Source: Nocardioides iriomotensis (lineage in GTDB: Bacteria; Actinomycetota; Actinomycetes; Propionibacteriales; Nocardioidaceae). Taken from it: a stretch of 64,000 nt of DNA. Under the pieces are notes generated by a model. That model saw nothing but the letters and a program-made list of their open reading frames with translations, did not search any database and was not told where the DNA came from. Where the stretch lies: contig NZ_SDPU01000001.1 in the NCBI RefSeq assembly GCF_004168035.1, positions 203,368 through 267,367 of the forward strand, given 5' to 3'. Shown here in pieces: positions 45,252-61,332 of this stretch (the stretch's first letter is position 1; the number at the start of each line of letters is the position of its first letter). The position numbers were made by a program, and so were the translations under genes.

Positions 45252-47207
45252 ATGACTCGGGTCACACCTCTTTCCGCCGTGCTCCTGCTCGCTCCCCTGC
45301 TCGCGGTCGGCGCCGCCACCCCCGCGACCTCCGCGACCGCGGAGACCTCCGAGCCGCCACCGACGTACAGCAACCCGCTGGCCCCGACCGTCGCCGACGG
45401 CGGCACTGTCGACTCGTGCGCCGACCCGGCCGTGCTCCAGGGGCAGGGCGACGAGGCGGGCTCCTGGTACCTCTACTGCACCACCGACCCGCTCAACGAC
45501 GCGGAGACGTCCGGCCCCGGCGACCCTGTGTTCCACCCCGTCCCGACGATGCGGTCGGACGACCTGGTCTCGTGGGAGTACGTCGGCGACGCGCTGCCGC
45601 AGAGGCCGGCCTGGGCGGCGCCGTCGGCCTTCCTGTGGGCGCCGGACGTCGTCCACTCGCGGACCCACGACCGCTACTACCTGACCTACGTCGTGACAGA
45701 CACCGCTGACGCGGTCAGTGGCGAGCCCGGCTGCACCAGCGACAGCGCGATCGGCGTCGCGGTGAGCGACTCCCCCACCGGCCCGTGGACACCCAGCGAC
45801 GAGCCGCTTGTCGGGCCGCGGCGCGCCGGCCCGGGCTGCGACTTCTACTGGACCTACGACCCCGACGTGCTCGGCGACAGCGTCGACGACACCGCGGTGC
45901 TGTACTTCGGCAGCTACTACGGCGGCGTCTTCGGCCAGCACGTCGCTCTGACGGCCGACGGCATCAGCACGACCGGACAGCCCACCCGGGTCACGCTCGG
46001 CCAGCGGGTCGAGCCGAAGGTCGACCCCGCCGACCTGCGCCGGCCCACTCAGCCCGACCTCGACGCCGCCGAGCAGGGCGCCGCCACCCAGGTGTCGATC
46101 GGCAACCGCTACGAGGGCACCAACGTCGTGCGACGCGGCGACTGGTACTACCTCTTCGGCTCCGCGACCAACTGCTGCGCCGGTCCGCTCACCGGGTACA
46201 CCGTCTTCGCGGGCCGGTCGCGCAGCCCGCTCGGGCCGTTCGTCGACCGCGAGGGGAGCTCGCTGCTCGCCGGCCGCGTCGGCGGCACGCCGGTCATCAG
46301 CATGAACGGCAACCGCTGGGTCGGCACCGGCCACAGCTCGGCGTTCCGCGACACGTCCGGCCGGTGGTGGCTCGCGTACCACGCCGTCGACCGCGACGAC
46401 CCGTACTTCGCCGGCCGACCCGGCTTCACCAAGCGACCCGCGCTGCTCGACCCGCTCGCCTGGGTCGACGGCTGGCCGTCGGTGCGCTCCGGCCGGTGGG
46501 CCTCCGACGAGCCGGTCCCCGGCCCGGCCGCGCAGCCCGGGCAGGTGTCGGCGTACCGTCCCGACCCGGTGGATCCCGACCGCACCGGTCGCCTCCTCCC
46601 GGCGTACTCCGACGAGTTCGGGGGTGAGCGGCTGGCCGACCGCTGGACCTGGGTGCGCCGGCCCGACCCCGCCACGTACCGCGTCGCCGGCGGACGGTTC
46701 CGCTTCGCGACCCAGGCCGCGGACCTGTACGTCGACTCGAACACCGCCTCCGTGCTCACCGAGCCCGCTCCGACCGGCGACTACGTCGTGCAGACGAAGG
46801 TGTCGCTCGACGTGCCGGCGGAGGGCTGCTGCCACAACTACGTGCAGGCGGGCCTCGTGGTCCGCAGGTCCGACGACGCCTTCGTCAAGCTCGGGCACGC
46901 CTCCATCTGGGAGACGCGGCAGACCGAGTGGGCCAAGGAGGTGCCGGCCGCGCCGCCGTCCTTCCCGCGCTACGGCAACAGCGTCGTCGGGGCGCCCGGT
47001 GACGAGACCTGGCTGCGCATCGTTCGTCGCACCCGGGACGGCGCGGAGCACTACACCGCCTACACCTCCCAGGGCGGTCGGCGCTGGGTGCGCGGGGGCG
47101 TGTGGACCCACGAGCTTGGCCCGGGCGCCCGCATCGGCCTGGTCTCGATGGGCGGCGCCGGCTTCACGGCGACCTTCGACCACGTGCGGGTGTGGCGCCT
47201 GGAGTGA
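45252..47207 (+). CDS. Secreted family 43 glycoside hydrolase (arabinanase/xylosidase type)
   Basis: 651 residues. A signal peptide (MTRVTPLSAVLLLAPLLAVG, cleaved in the Ala-rich region) is followed by a five-bladed propeller, residues ~45-440. CADPAVL holds the catalytic base Asp, WAPDVV a conserved blade motif, and NRYEGTNVVRRGDWYYLFGS the likely catalytic acid Glu. Residues ~450-651 (YSDEFGGERLADRWTWVRRP onward) form a concanavalin-like C-terminal domain as in beta-xylosidases. It probably degrades arabinan or arabinoxylan outside the cell. ATG 45252 begins the signal peptide. Confidence 0.88.
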   Translation: MTRVTPLSAVLLLAPLLAVGAATPATSATAETSEPPPTYSNPLAPTVADGGTVDSCADPAVLQGQGDEAGSWYLYCTTDPLNDAETSGPGDPVFHPVPTMRSDDLVSWEYVGDALPQRPAWAAPSAFLWAPDVVHSRTHDRYYLTYVVTDTADAVSGEPGCTSDSAIGVAVSDSPTGPWTPSDEPLVGPRRAGPGCDFYWTYDPDVLGDSVDDTAVLYFGSYYGGVFGQHVALTADGISTTGQPTRVTLGQRVEPKVDPADLRRPTQPDLDAAEQGAATQVSIGNRYEGTNVVRRGDWYYLFGSATNCCAGPLTGYTVFAGRSRSPLGPFVDREGSSLLAGRVGGTPVISMNGNRWVGTGHSSAFRDTSGRWWLAYHAVDRDDPYFAGRPGFTKRPALLDPLAWVDGWPSVRSGRWASDEPVPGPAAQPGQVSAYRPDPVDPDRTGRLLPAYSDEFGGERLADRWTWVRRPDPATYRVAGGRFRFATQAADLYVDSNTASVLTEPAPTGDYVVQTKVSLDVPAEGCCHNYVQAGLVVRRSDDAFVKLGHASIWETRQTEWAKEVPAAPPSFPRYGNSVVGAPGDETWLRIVRRTRDGAEHYTAYTSQGGRRWVRGGVWTHELGPGARIGLVSMGGAGFTATFDHVRVWRLE

Positions 47208-47222
47208 CCCCGTCGGGCGGCG

Positions 47223-48014
47223 TCAGGCCGGCGGCGCCCACGACGGGGTCACGGCCCGCGGGTGCACGGTCCGCTCCCGCGCTCGCGCGTCCAGCGGCGT
47301 CGGCGCCCCGCCGCCGAGGTGCGCGGGGTGCCACCACGGCTCCTCTCCCGCAGGCGGCTGGTGCTCGGGCCGCTCCTGGAGCTCGTCGAGCATCCGCTGC
47401 AGCCGCCCGCCGAGCCGGTGCAGCTCGGCCGTGCGGTCCGCGTCGGGCGCGACGGTGTACGGCGCCCCGACGCTGATCGACACCGGCCGCCCACGTCGCA
47501 GGTCGGGCCGGTGCAGCGCGGTCGCGACCCGCTGCGGCCCCCAGATCGTCACCGGCACGATCGGCGCGCCCGTGTCCGCGGCCAGCGCGACCGCGCCGGG
47601 CAGCAGGCCGCGCACCGTCCACGACAGGCTGATCCCGGCCTCGGGGAAGACCCCCACGGCCTCGCCGCGTCGCAGCAGCGACCGGGCGTGCAGGTAGGCA
47701 CCGGCCGGGGCGGCCCGGTCGACCGGCACGTGACCCATCGCGGTCATCGCGCGGCCCACCAGCGGGTGGCGCCACACGTCGTACCGCGTGAGGAAGCGGA
47801 CGTGCCGGCGGCTGCGCCGGGCGGCGAGCCCGACGAGCACGAAGTCCAGGAAGCTCACGTGGTTGCTGACCAGCAGCACCGGCCCCGACGCCGGCACCTG
47901 CTCGTCGCCGAGCAGGTCGATGCGCAGCCCGAGTGCACGCAGCACGATCCGGGCCGCGCCGGTCGCCGCGGTGTAGGTGCCCTCCACACCTGCACGTTCG
48001 CACACGACGGCCAC
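47223..48014 (-). CDS. 1-acylglycerol-3-phosphate O-acyltransferase-like (PlsC family)
   Basis: 263 residues. VSNHVSFLDFVLVGLAARRS carries the HxxxxD catalytic motif and GVFPEAGISLSWTVR the FPEG-type motif (here FPEAG). A hydrophobic N-terminus and a ~50-residue Pro/Arg-rich tail frame the domain. Members acylate lysophosphatidic acid in membrane lipid synthesis. GTG 48014 is a best guess; other GTG codons lie nearby and no clear ribosome-binding site is seen. It converges on the GH43 gene (15 bp apart) and lies beyond the rpoC terminator. Confidence 0.85.
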   Translation of the reverse strand: MAVVCERAGVEGTYTAATGAARIVLRALGLRIDLLGDEQVPASGPVLLVSNHVSFLDFVLVGLAARRSRRHVRFLTRYDVWRHPLVGRAMTAMGHVPVDRAAPAGAYLHARSLLRRGEAVGVFPEAGISLSWTVRGLLPGAVALAADTGAPIVPVTIWGPQRVATALHRPDLRRGRPVSISVGAPYTVAPDADRTAELHRLGGRLQRMLDELQERPEHQPPAGEEPWWHPAHLGGGAPTPLDARARERTVHPRAVTPSWAPPA

Positions 48015-48065
48015 GCGGTTGGGAGCCTCGCCCCGACGCTCACGAGGCAGGACGGCTCTCGACGC

Positions 48066-48104
48066 GGAAGGGCCCGCACTCGCTGCGCGAGTGCGGGCCC
48101 TTCC
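48066..48104 (-). terminator. rpoBC terminator
   Basis: GGAAGGGCCCGCACTCGC (48066-48083) pairs perfectly over 18 bp with 48087-48104 around a TGC loop. It lies 39 bp past the rpoC stop on the minus strand. Confidence 0.85.
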
Positions 48105-48142
48105 ATGCTCGATCTGGTTCGTGACGACCAGACCCGACGTCG

Positions 48143-52024
<3,882 letters not shown>

Positions 52025-52121
52025 GGTGGCTGCAATCCTTCGGTAGTTCTTGCCTGAATAGTCAGAGGGACTGAGGGGCGGTGCCGGCGCCACCGCTCAT
52101 GCGGGGCGCCGGCCGCCGTCC

Positions 52122-55589
<3,468 letters not shown>

Positions 55590-55750
55590 GAGGGGTCCTT
55601 CCGAGGGCTTCGCGGGGACTCGAGCGCGTGCCCACCACAGACCAGCTCACCGGGCAGGCTGGAAGTATCTGAGGGCAGACGCAAAGACCAACGATACCGA
55701 CTCAGGCTTCAGGGCACAACCCAGCAGTGCAGCCCCGTTCCGCACCTGGA

Positions 55751-55779
55751 AGCATGATCGCTCCCGAGACCGGAGTCAA
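55751..55779 (-). promoter_or_regulatory. Candidate rpoB promoter
   Basis: On the minus strand TTGACT (55779-55774) and CATGCT (55756-55751) are 17 nt apart. The -10 keeps A2, T3 and T6. The start near 55744 gives a ~155-nt leader before rpoB. Confidence 0.5.
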
Positions 55780-55932
55780 GCACTTCGCGCCCTTCCGAAA
55801 GATCCGCAATAAACCACCCCGTACACGTGGAATGTCCTGATCTCTGGGGCTGAGTTGGCCCCGTGGCCGGGTCCCTGCCCGGGTGCGCAGCCCCTGTCGC
55901 GCGGTCCCGAGGTCAGACCTGTTGGTACCGAC

Positions 55933-56026
55933 GGGTCAGTTGTGCACGCGCCCGAGGCGTTCCGCCGGAGCGCTGCGGGGTCAGATCTTCCTGCTCGTGG
56001 TCGGCGTGTTGGTGCACAACTGACCC
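55933..56026. repeat. 15-bp inverted repeat with 64-nt spacer
   Basis: GGGTCAGTTGTGCAC (55933-55947) is the exact reverse complement of GTGCACAACTGACCC (56012-56026). The spacing is too long for an ordinary terminator. It lies upstream of the rpoB promoter, between it and the mce operon end. Confidence 0.6.
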
Positions 56027-56123
56027 CTCGGTCGTCATTCCACGCGAGTCCGCGACGTGATCGTGCTGGGGCGGTGGCTCCGTGCTTAGCTGGCTCTCTG
56101 CCCGGGTAACCAGCCTTTCGTGC

Positions 56124-56840
56124 TCAGTAGCTGGTGATGCCGTCGACCAGCCACGTGCCGTTCTGCTGCTCCATGGTCATCCGGACCCGGTTCAGCGCGG
56201 TCTGCGGCTCGCCCTCGTTGGCGGTGCTGGTGGTGGTCTGGTTGACGAACAGCAGCACGTCGACCCGGTCGGCGTCGGCGTGGATGACTCCGCTGGCGCG
56301 GACCTGGGCCTCCACGACGGCCTTCACCTCGGGGGCGTTGTCGAGGACCAGGCCGAAGGTGTCGAGGTACTCCTTGCGGTAGTCGCTCGTCATGAACCGG
56401 GCCGCGTTGTCGCGGTCGGCCTCGAGCGTCTCGTAGTCGTAGGCGAGGATCGCGGCCGCGGCGCGCTCCGCGGCGGCCGGGGCGGTGCGGGAGGCGGCGG
56501 CGACCGCGTCGTGCTCGGAGTTCTGCCGGATCGCCGCGATGCCGACGCCCGGGATGATCGGCCCCGCCGCCAGGGTCACCGCGACCGCGGCGACCAGGGC
56601 GAGGACGGTGAGCTGCCAGCGGCCGACGGGGCGCTTGGGGGTGGCCTCCGGTGTCGGTTCGGTGCGCGCGGGCGCCGGAGCCCGGCGGGCGCGCTCGGCC
56701 TTCTCGACCTTCTCGACCTTCTCGGCCGGGCGCTTGGGGGCGGACGGCTTCTTCGTCGGCGGGGCGACCTGCTCGGTCGCGGGCCGCCGCTCTCCGGCGA
56801 TCCGCCGGCGACGGGTGGACGTGGTGGGTGTCTGTGTCAT
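56124..56840 (-). CDS. Mce-associated membrane protein
   Basis: 238 residues. A long basic, Pro/Lys/Glu-rich cytoplasmic N-terminus (~90 residues) precedes one membrane helix (LTVLALVAAVAVTLAAGPII) and an extracytoplasmic domain (AAILAYDYETLEADRDNAAR; MTMEQQNGTWLVDGITSY) of the Mce-associated (Mas/VirB8-like) type. These proteins stabilise Mce complexes. ATG 56840 has AGGAGGG 8 nt upstream. It is the last gene of the mce operon. Confidence 0.85.
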   Translation of the reverse strand: MTQTPTTSTRRRRIAGERRPATEQVAPPTKKPSAPKRPAEKVEKVEKAERARRAPAPARTEPTPEATPKRPVGRWQLTVLALVAAVAVTLAAGPIIPGVGIAAIRQNSEHDAVAAASRTAPAAAERAAAAILAYDYETLEADRDNAARFMTSDYRKEYLDTFGLVLDNAPEVKAVVEAQVRASGVIHADADRVDVLLFVNQTTTSTANEGEPQTALNRVRMTMEQQNGTWLVDGITSY

Positions 56841-56853
56841 GGCCAGGCCCTCC

Positions 56854-57387
56854 TCACGCCACCGGGCTGAAGTTGTCGACGAGCCACTGACCATCGACCT
56901 TCACGAGGTCGACCTGCCAGCGGAAGTGGCGCGCCCTCGTCCCGAGGTCCGACTCGGCGCGCGCGTCGGCGACCACGAGGACCTGGGCGGAGTCGGTGTC
57001 CTGGCTGGCGACGGCCGACTGGAGCACCTCCCCCTTCGACGTCAGGTTCAGGCTGCTGACCTGGGTCAGCAGCTCGTCGGCGGTCTTCTCGAAGCTGTCC
57101 TGGAACTTGGTGGTGAGCAGCGGTGTGACGCTGCTCTTCATCGCGTCGATGTTCTTCGCGTCGAAGGTGTTCACCAGCAGGGTGAACTGCTCCGCGGTCC
57201 GGACGACCTCTCCCCGGTTGGCGTCGAGGTCCTCCGCGGCCGTGTAGTCGGGGCGGACCGTGAACAGCTGGACGACCAGCGCGACCAGGGCGACCACCGC
57301 CACCACCGCCAGCGTGGCGGCGGCACCTCGGCTGAACTCCAGACTCCCCTGGCGGCGAGGAAGCCTCGCCGTTCCGAGCACACTCAC
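56854..57387 (-). CDS. Mce-associated membrane protein
   Basis: 177 residues, GTG start. One membrane helix (TLAVVAVVALVALVVQLFTV, ~residues 25-45) and an outer domain ending VDLVKVDGQWLVDNFSPVA, the same architecture as the following gene. It lies 28 bp after mceF and 13 bp before the second Mce-associated gene. Confidence 0.85.
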   Translation of the reverse strand: MSVLGTARLPRRQGSLEFSRGAAATLAVVAVVALVALVVQLFTVRPDYTAAEDLDANRGEVVRTAEQFTLLVNTFDAKNIDAMKSSVTPLLTTKFQDSFEKTADELLTQVSSLNLTSKGEVLQSAVASQDTDSAQVLVVADARAESDLGTRARHFRWQVDLVKVDGQWLVDNFSPVA

Positions 57388-57415
57388 ATCGTCCTCCCTC
57401 TGACGACTTGCATCA

Positions 57416-58699
57416 CTACTTGCCGCTGGACAGCGGCCCCAGCAGGAGCCACTTCCACGACTCCTCCCCGAACGTCAACGCGGCACCCCCCGAATAGGTC
57501 ACGCTCGGTACGTCGGCCCCGAGGTCGACGGTCTTGCTCTCCCTGTCATAGGTGCCCACCACGGGGGCCCGGTAAGCGGCGCCGGCGCGGCCCGGGGCGT
57601 GCTGTCCGCCACGGGCGTTGCTGGTCGAGGCCGGCTCGGTGCAGCGGGCGTTCTCGTTCATCGGCTTGTTCGAGCCGTCCTGCGGCGGGCGACGCTCCCC
57701 CTGGTCGTAGCCGCCGGTGCACACGTGCGGGTCCTGGGTCAGGATGAGGCCGAAGTGGGCGTCGTACAGGCCGGAGCCGGCGTCCTTGTCGACGACGGTG
57801 TAGCCGCCGGCGACGACGTACGGGTAGACGACCAGGATCATCTCGGTGCCGTCGATGTGGCGGCCGGTGACCTCGCCGGTGGTGACGAGGTTGTTGATCA
57901 GCTCGCCGAGGTCGACCTGGTTCTCCTCGAGGAACGTGCGCAGCTGGTTGGCGGTCGCCGAGCCGTTCTCGATCACCGAGCGCAGGTCCTTGTCGGACCG
58001 CACCAGGGTGTCGGAGAACGACGACAGGTCCTTGGCGAAGCTGCGGATGGCCGACGCCTTGTCGAGCTGCGTCGTGAGCACGGTGTTGCCGTCCTCGAGC
58101 AGCGCGGTCGTCATGTCGAAGTTGTCGTTGGCCGTCCGGATGAAGGAGTTCGACGTGTCGATGATCTGACCGAGGTCGCGGCCGGTGCCGTTGAACGCCT
58201 TGCCCATCTCGCTGACGACCGTGGTCAGGCTCTCCTTGTTGACGGAGTTGACCGTGGTGTCGAGGTCCACCAGCAGCTTGGTCGTCGGGATCGGCGTCTC
58301 GGTCATCGCCAGCGCGATGTCGTCGCCGTCACCGAGGTACGGGCCCTGCTTGGTCTGCGGCTGGAGGTCGACGTACTGCTCGCCGACCGCGGAACGGTTC
58401 GCCACGACGGCCTTGGTGTCGGCCGGGATCTGCTCGACGTCGTTGTCGATGTCGAGCATCACGTCGACGCCCTCGTCGGTGAGCTCGAGCTCCCCGACCT
58501 GGCCGATCGTCACCCCGCGGTAGGACACCTGGGCGCCCTCGAAGATGCCTCCGGACTCCGCGAAGTGCGCGGCGACGCGGTAGGAGTCGTCGAAGAAGAG
58601 CCGGTCGAGGCGGGCGTAGCGCGCGCCGACGTAGGCCACGCCGACCATCGTGATCAGCGCGAAGATCATGAGCTGCACCTTGGTGCGACGGGTGATCAT
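57416..58699 (-). CDS. MCE-family protein, MceF position
   Basis: 427 residues. After an N-terminal membrane anchor (KVQLMIFALITMVGVAYVGA) the MCE/MlaD domain reads RVAAHFAESGGIFEGAQVSY and RGVTIGQVGELELTDEGVDV, then a helical region, and a Pro/Asn-rich C-terminal part with two Cys. MceA-F form a hexameric lipid- or sterol-carrying tube across the cell envelope. ATG 58699 overlaps the mceE stop (ATGA). Assigned to the F position by order. Confidence 0.88.
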   Translation of the reverse strand: MITRRTKVQLMIFALITMVGVAYVGARYARLDRLFFDDSYRVAAHFAESGGIFEGAQVSYRGVTIGQVGELELTDEGVDVMLDIDNDVEQIPADTKAVVANRSAVGEQYVDLQPQTKQGPYLGDGDDIALAMTETPIPTTKLLVDLDTTVNSVNKESLTTVVSEMGKAFNGTGRDLGQIIDTSNSFIRTANDNFDMTTALLEDGNTVLTTQLDKASAIRSFAKDLSSFSDTLVRSDKDLRSVIENGSATANQLRTFLEENQVDLGELINNLVTTGEVTGRHIDGTEMILVVYPYVVAGGYTVVDKDAGSGLYDAHFGLILTQDPHVCTGGYDQGERRPPQDGSNKPMNENARCTEPASTSNARGGQHAPGRAGAAYRAPVVGTYDRESKTVDLGADVPSVTYSGGAALTFGEESWKWLLLGPLSSGK

Positions 58700-60162
58700 C
58701 GGTCCACCATTCCCCACACGAGCAGCGGCGCGAGGTCGCTGTCGTAGCGCTTGTCGGTCGAGACCCCGTCAGCTCCGCCGGAGCCTCCGCCCCCGCCGTA
58801 CGGCGCCCGGCCGAGGATGCCCGGGATGGTCGGGAGAGCCATCGACGGCGTCGGCAGGGTCGGGAGCGGCGGCAGGTCGCTCGGGTCGGGATTCGCCGGC
58901 AACGGAGGCAGCGGGTTCACGACCTTGCAGACCGGGTTGTCGGCGTTCTCCGGCTTGGCGCACTGGTTCTTCAACCGCTCGTACAGGTTGATGTCCTTCA
59001 GCACCCGCCGGCAGGCGTCGCTGGTGATGTCCCCGGACTCCAGGCACTTCTGCACGTCCGAGATCGTCTCGGGTGGGTTGGGAAGGGCGTCGCACACCGG
59101 GTCGAGCGGGGTCTCCGCGCACACGTCCGGGGGCTCCGGGAGGGTCGGCTGGTTCTGCCCGCTGAAGTCGAGGTCGAGCTGGATCGCGAGGTTGGTGTAG
59201 TCGCCCATGTGCAGGTTGCGGGCCTGCGCGGGGTTCTTGCCGACCACGGCGTCGACGAACGGGTAGGTGAGGAACACCTGCAGCGACTTCGGCAGCGCGT
59301 CGCCGGCCTCGGCCAGCTTGTTCAGGGTCGGCGCGAGCGACTCGAGGCTCTGGATCGTCGCGGCCTTGGAGTCGCGGATCACCCGGGTGCCGACCGAGCT
59401 CAGCTCGGTGAGCGCCTTGAGCATCTTGACCAGGTCGTCGCGTTGGCTGTCGATCGAGGCGAGCGCCTGGGGCAGGTTGTCGAGGGCCGACTTGATCGTG
59501 CCCTCCTGCTCGTTGAGCGACTTCGACAGCCGGTTGAGGCTCTCGATGGCCTCGACGATCGACGCCTTGTTGTCGTCGATCTGGCCCATGAAGGTGTCGA
59601 TCTGGTCGAGCACGCCCTTGACGTTGCTCTCACGGCCCTCGAGCGCCTTGTTGAGCTCGGTCGAGATCGTCTTGAGCTGGGCGACACCACCACCGTTGAG
59701 CAGCAGCGACATCGCGCCGAGGACCTCCTCGACCTCGGGGTTGCGGCCGCTCCGCTCGAGCGGGATGCGGTCGCCGTCGGCGAGGCGGCCCTGGCTCGCA
59801 CCGGAGACCGGCGCGGCGAGGGACACGAACTTCTCGCCGAGGAGGCTGGTCTGCCGGATCTGCGCCTCGGCGTTGTCCGGAAGCTTCACGTCGTCGCGGA
59901 GCAGGACGGTCACCTGGGCGGTGTAGCCGTCGAGCGTGATGTCGTCGACGCGGCCGACGGTGACGTCGTCGACCTTGACCGCGGACTGCGGCACGAGGTC
60001 GAGCACGTCGCGGAACTCGACGGTGACCTCATAGGGGTCGTCGCCGAGGTCGGCGCCGCCGGGCAGCGGCACGCTGTAGACGTCGAAGTCGCAGCCGGTC
60101 AGCGCGAGCGCGCCGACGGCGACGAGGGTCGCGGCCTTGACCATCCGGGATCGCAGGCTCAT
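58696..60162 (-). CDS. MCE-family lipoprotein, MceE position
   Basis: 488 residues. The N-terminus is a lipoprotein signal with lipobox ALTGC (Cys24), the mark of MceE/LprK proteins. The MCE domain follows (YEVTVEFRDVLDLVPQSAVK; VDDVTVGRVDDITLDGYTAQ), then a helical needle and a Pro-rich tail with paired cysteines. ATG 60162 overlaps the mceD stop. It is likely the membrane-anchored subunit of the complex. Confidence 0.92.
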   Translation of the reverse strand: MSLRSRMVKAATLVAVGALALTGCDFDVYSVPLPGGADLGDDPYEVTVEFRDVLDLVPQSAVKVDDVTVGRVDDITLDGYTAQVTVLLRDDVKLPDNAEAQIRQTSLLGEKFVSLAAPVSGASQGRLADGDRIPLERSGRNPEVEEVLGAMSLLLNGGGVAQLKTISTELNKALEGRESNVKGVLDQIDTFMGQIDDNKASIVEAIESLNRLSKSLNEQEGTIKSALDNLPQALASIDSQRDDLVKMLKALTELSSVGTRVIRDSKAATIQSLESLAPTLNKLAEAGDALPKSLQVFLTYPFVDAVVGKNPAQARNLHMGDYTNLAIQLDLDFSGQNQPTLPEPPDVCAETPLDPVCDALPNPPETISDVQKCLESGDITSDACRRVLKDINLYERLKNQCAKPENADNPVCKVVNPLPPLPANPDPSDLPPLPTLPTPSMALPTIPGILGRAPYGGGGGSGGADGVSTDKRYDSDLAPLLVWGMVDR

Positions 60163-61331
60163 CGGTCCTCCACCTCCACGATGCCGGCGAGCGACCGGTC
60201 GACGACCTCGACGTCGGACACCGTCGAGCTGCGGCCTGAGCCCTGTAGCGCCGCGGTGCGCGGCAGCGCCTGCTGGATCAGGTTGCACGCCTGCTTGGGG
60301 GACGGCGTCTGCGCGAGCATCGAGCAGAGCACGGTCGCCGGGTCGTTCTCGAGGTCGCCGATGTTCTCGCCGAGGTTGGTGCGGGTGTCGAGCGTGCCGG
60401 TCTTGGGGTTGTAGGTGTGGTACAGGTTCGACAGCGCGACCGGGGCGACGCTGAGCGTCTCGTCGAGCGCGGCCCGCTGCTTCACGAGGATCTTGGACAC
60501 CTGGTTGAGGCCCTTGATGTTCTCCGACAGCGAGTCGCGGTTCTCCTTGACGAACGACGACACGTCGCGCATCGCCACCGAGAGGTTCCTCAGCGCGGCG
60601 GCGAGGTCCTCACGCTCGTCGTCGAGCAGGTCGGCGGCACCGGTCAGCGAGTCGTTGAAGTCGCGGACCGTCTGGTCGTTGGCGGCGAGGGCGTGCACGA
60701 ACCGCTGCATCTCACGGGCGGTGCCGAACAGCTCCTCCTTGTTGTTCTCCAGCGTGCCGGTGAACCTGCCGAGGTTCTTCAGCGTCCGGTTGAACTGCTC
60801 GCCCTGGCCGGCGAAGTTCGCGGCGGTCGAGTCGAGCAGGTTGGTCAGCGCGCCCTTGCTGTTGGCGCCGTCGGGGCCGAGCGCCACCATCAGGTCGTCG
60901 ATGCTCTGGTAGATCTCGTCGAGCTCGAGCGGCGTCGAGGTGTCGTCGACGGTCAGCTCGGCGCCGTCGGCCATCACCTCGCCGCCCTGGTAGACGGGTG
61001 TCAGCTGGACGAAGCGGTCCCCCACGATGGCCGGGGTGATGATCACCGCGTCGGCGTCGGCGGGCACCTTGTACTTCGCGTCGTACTCCATCGTCACCGT
61101 GACGTCGGTGCCGGTCGGGGTGACCGAGGTGACCGTGCCGACGGGGACGCCGAGGATGCGGACGTCGGAGCCCTCGTAGAGCGAGACGGTGCGCGGGAAC
61201 TTCGCCGTCAGGGTCTTCTGCTCGGGTCCTTGCTGGAACAGGGCGAGCCCGAACGCCGCGACGATCGCGAGCACCGCGACGATCGAGAGCACGCGGGTGA
61301 ACCCGGTCCGGCCCCTGCTGCGCGCGGCCAT
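60159..61331 (-). CDS. MCE-family protein, MceD position
   Basis: 390 residues. An N-terminal membrane helix (VLSIVAVLAIVAAFGLALFQ) precedes the MCE domain (LTAKFPRTVSLYEGSDVRIL, then GVPVGTVTSVTP) and a long helical segment. The C-terminus ends in a short Ser/Val-rich tail. It starts one base after the mceC stop and overlaps mceE. Confidence 0.9.
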   Translation of the reverse strand: MAARSRGRTGFTRVLSIVAVLAIVAAFGLALFQQGPEQKTLTAKFPRTVSLYEGSDVRILGVPVGTVTSVTPTGTDVTVTMEYDAKYKVPADADAVIITPAIVGDRFVQLTPVYQGGEVMADGAELTVDDTSTPLELDEIYQSIDDLMVALGPDGANSKGALTNLLDSTAANFAGQGEQFNRTLKNLGRFTGTLENNKEELFGTAREMQRFVHALAANDQTVRDFNDSLTGAADLLDDEREDLAAALRNLSVAMRDVSSFVKENRDSLSENIKGLNQVSKILVKQRAALDETLSVAPVALSNLYHTYNPKTGTLDTRTNLGENIGDLENDPATVLCSMLAQTPSPKQACNLIQQALPRTAALQGSGRSSTVSDVEVVDRSLAGIVEVEDR

Positions 61332-61332
61332 G

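Larger units (their letters stand above)
55590..56123 (-). other. rpoB promoter region with mce operon end
   Basis: 534 bp without a recognised gene. It holds the rpoB promoter (55751-55779), a ~155-nt rpoB leader, and a 15-bp inverted repeat with a long spacer (55933-56026). The frame reading GQIFLLVVGVLVHN then stop (near 55977-56021) looks like a stray membrane-segment fragment, but has no supporting start. No strong terminator for the mce operon was found. Confidence 0.5.

Noticed and set aside
55855..56109. Small proteins encoded between rpoB and the mce operon
   Set aside because: Frames are short, Arg/Pro/Ser-rich, lack ribosome-binding sites and cross the inverted repeat. Only a membrane-like fragment is notable.
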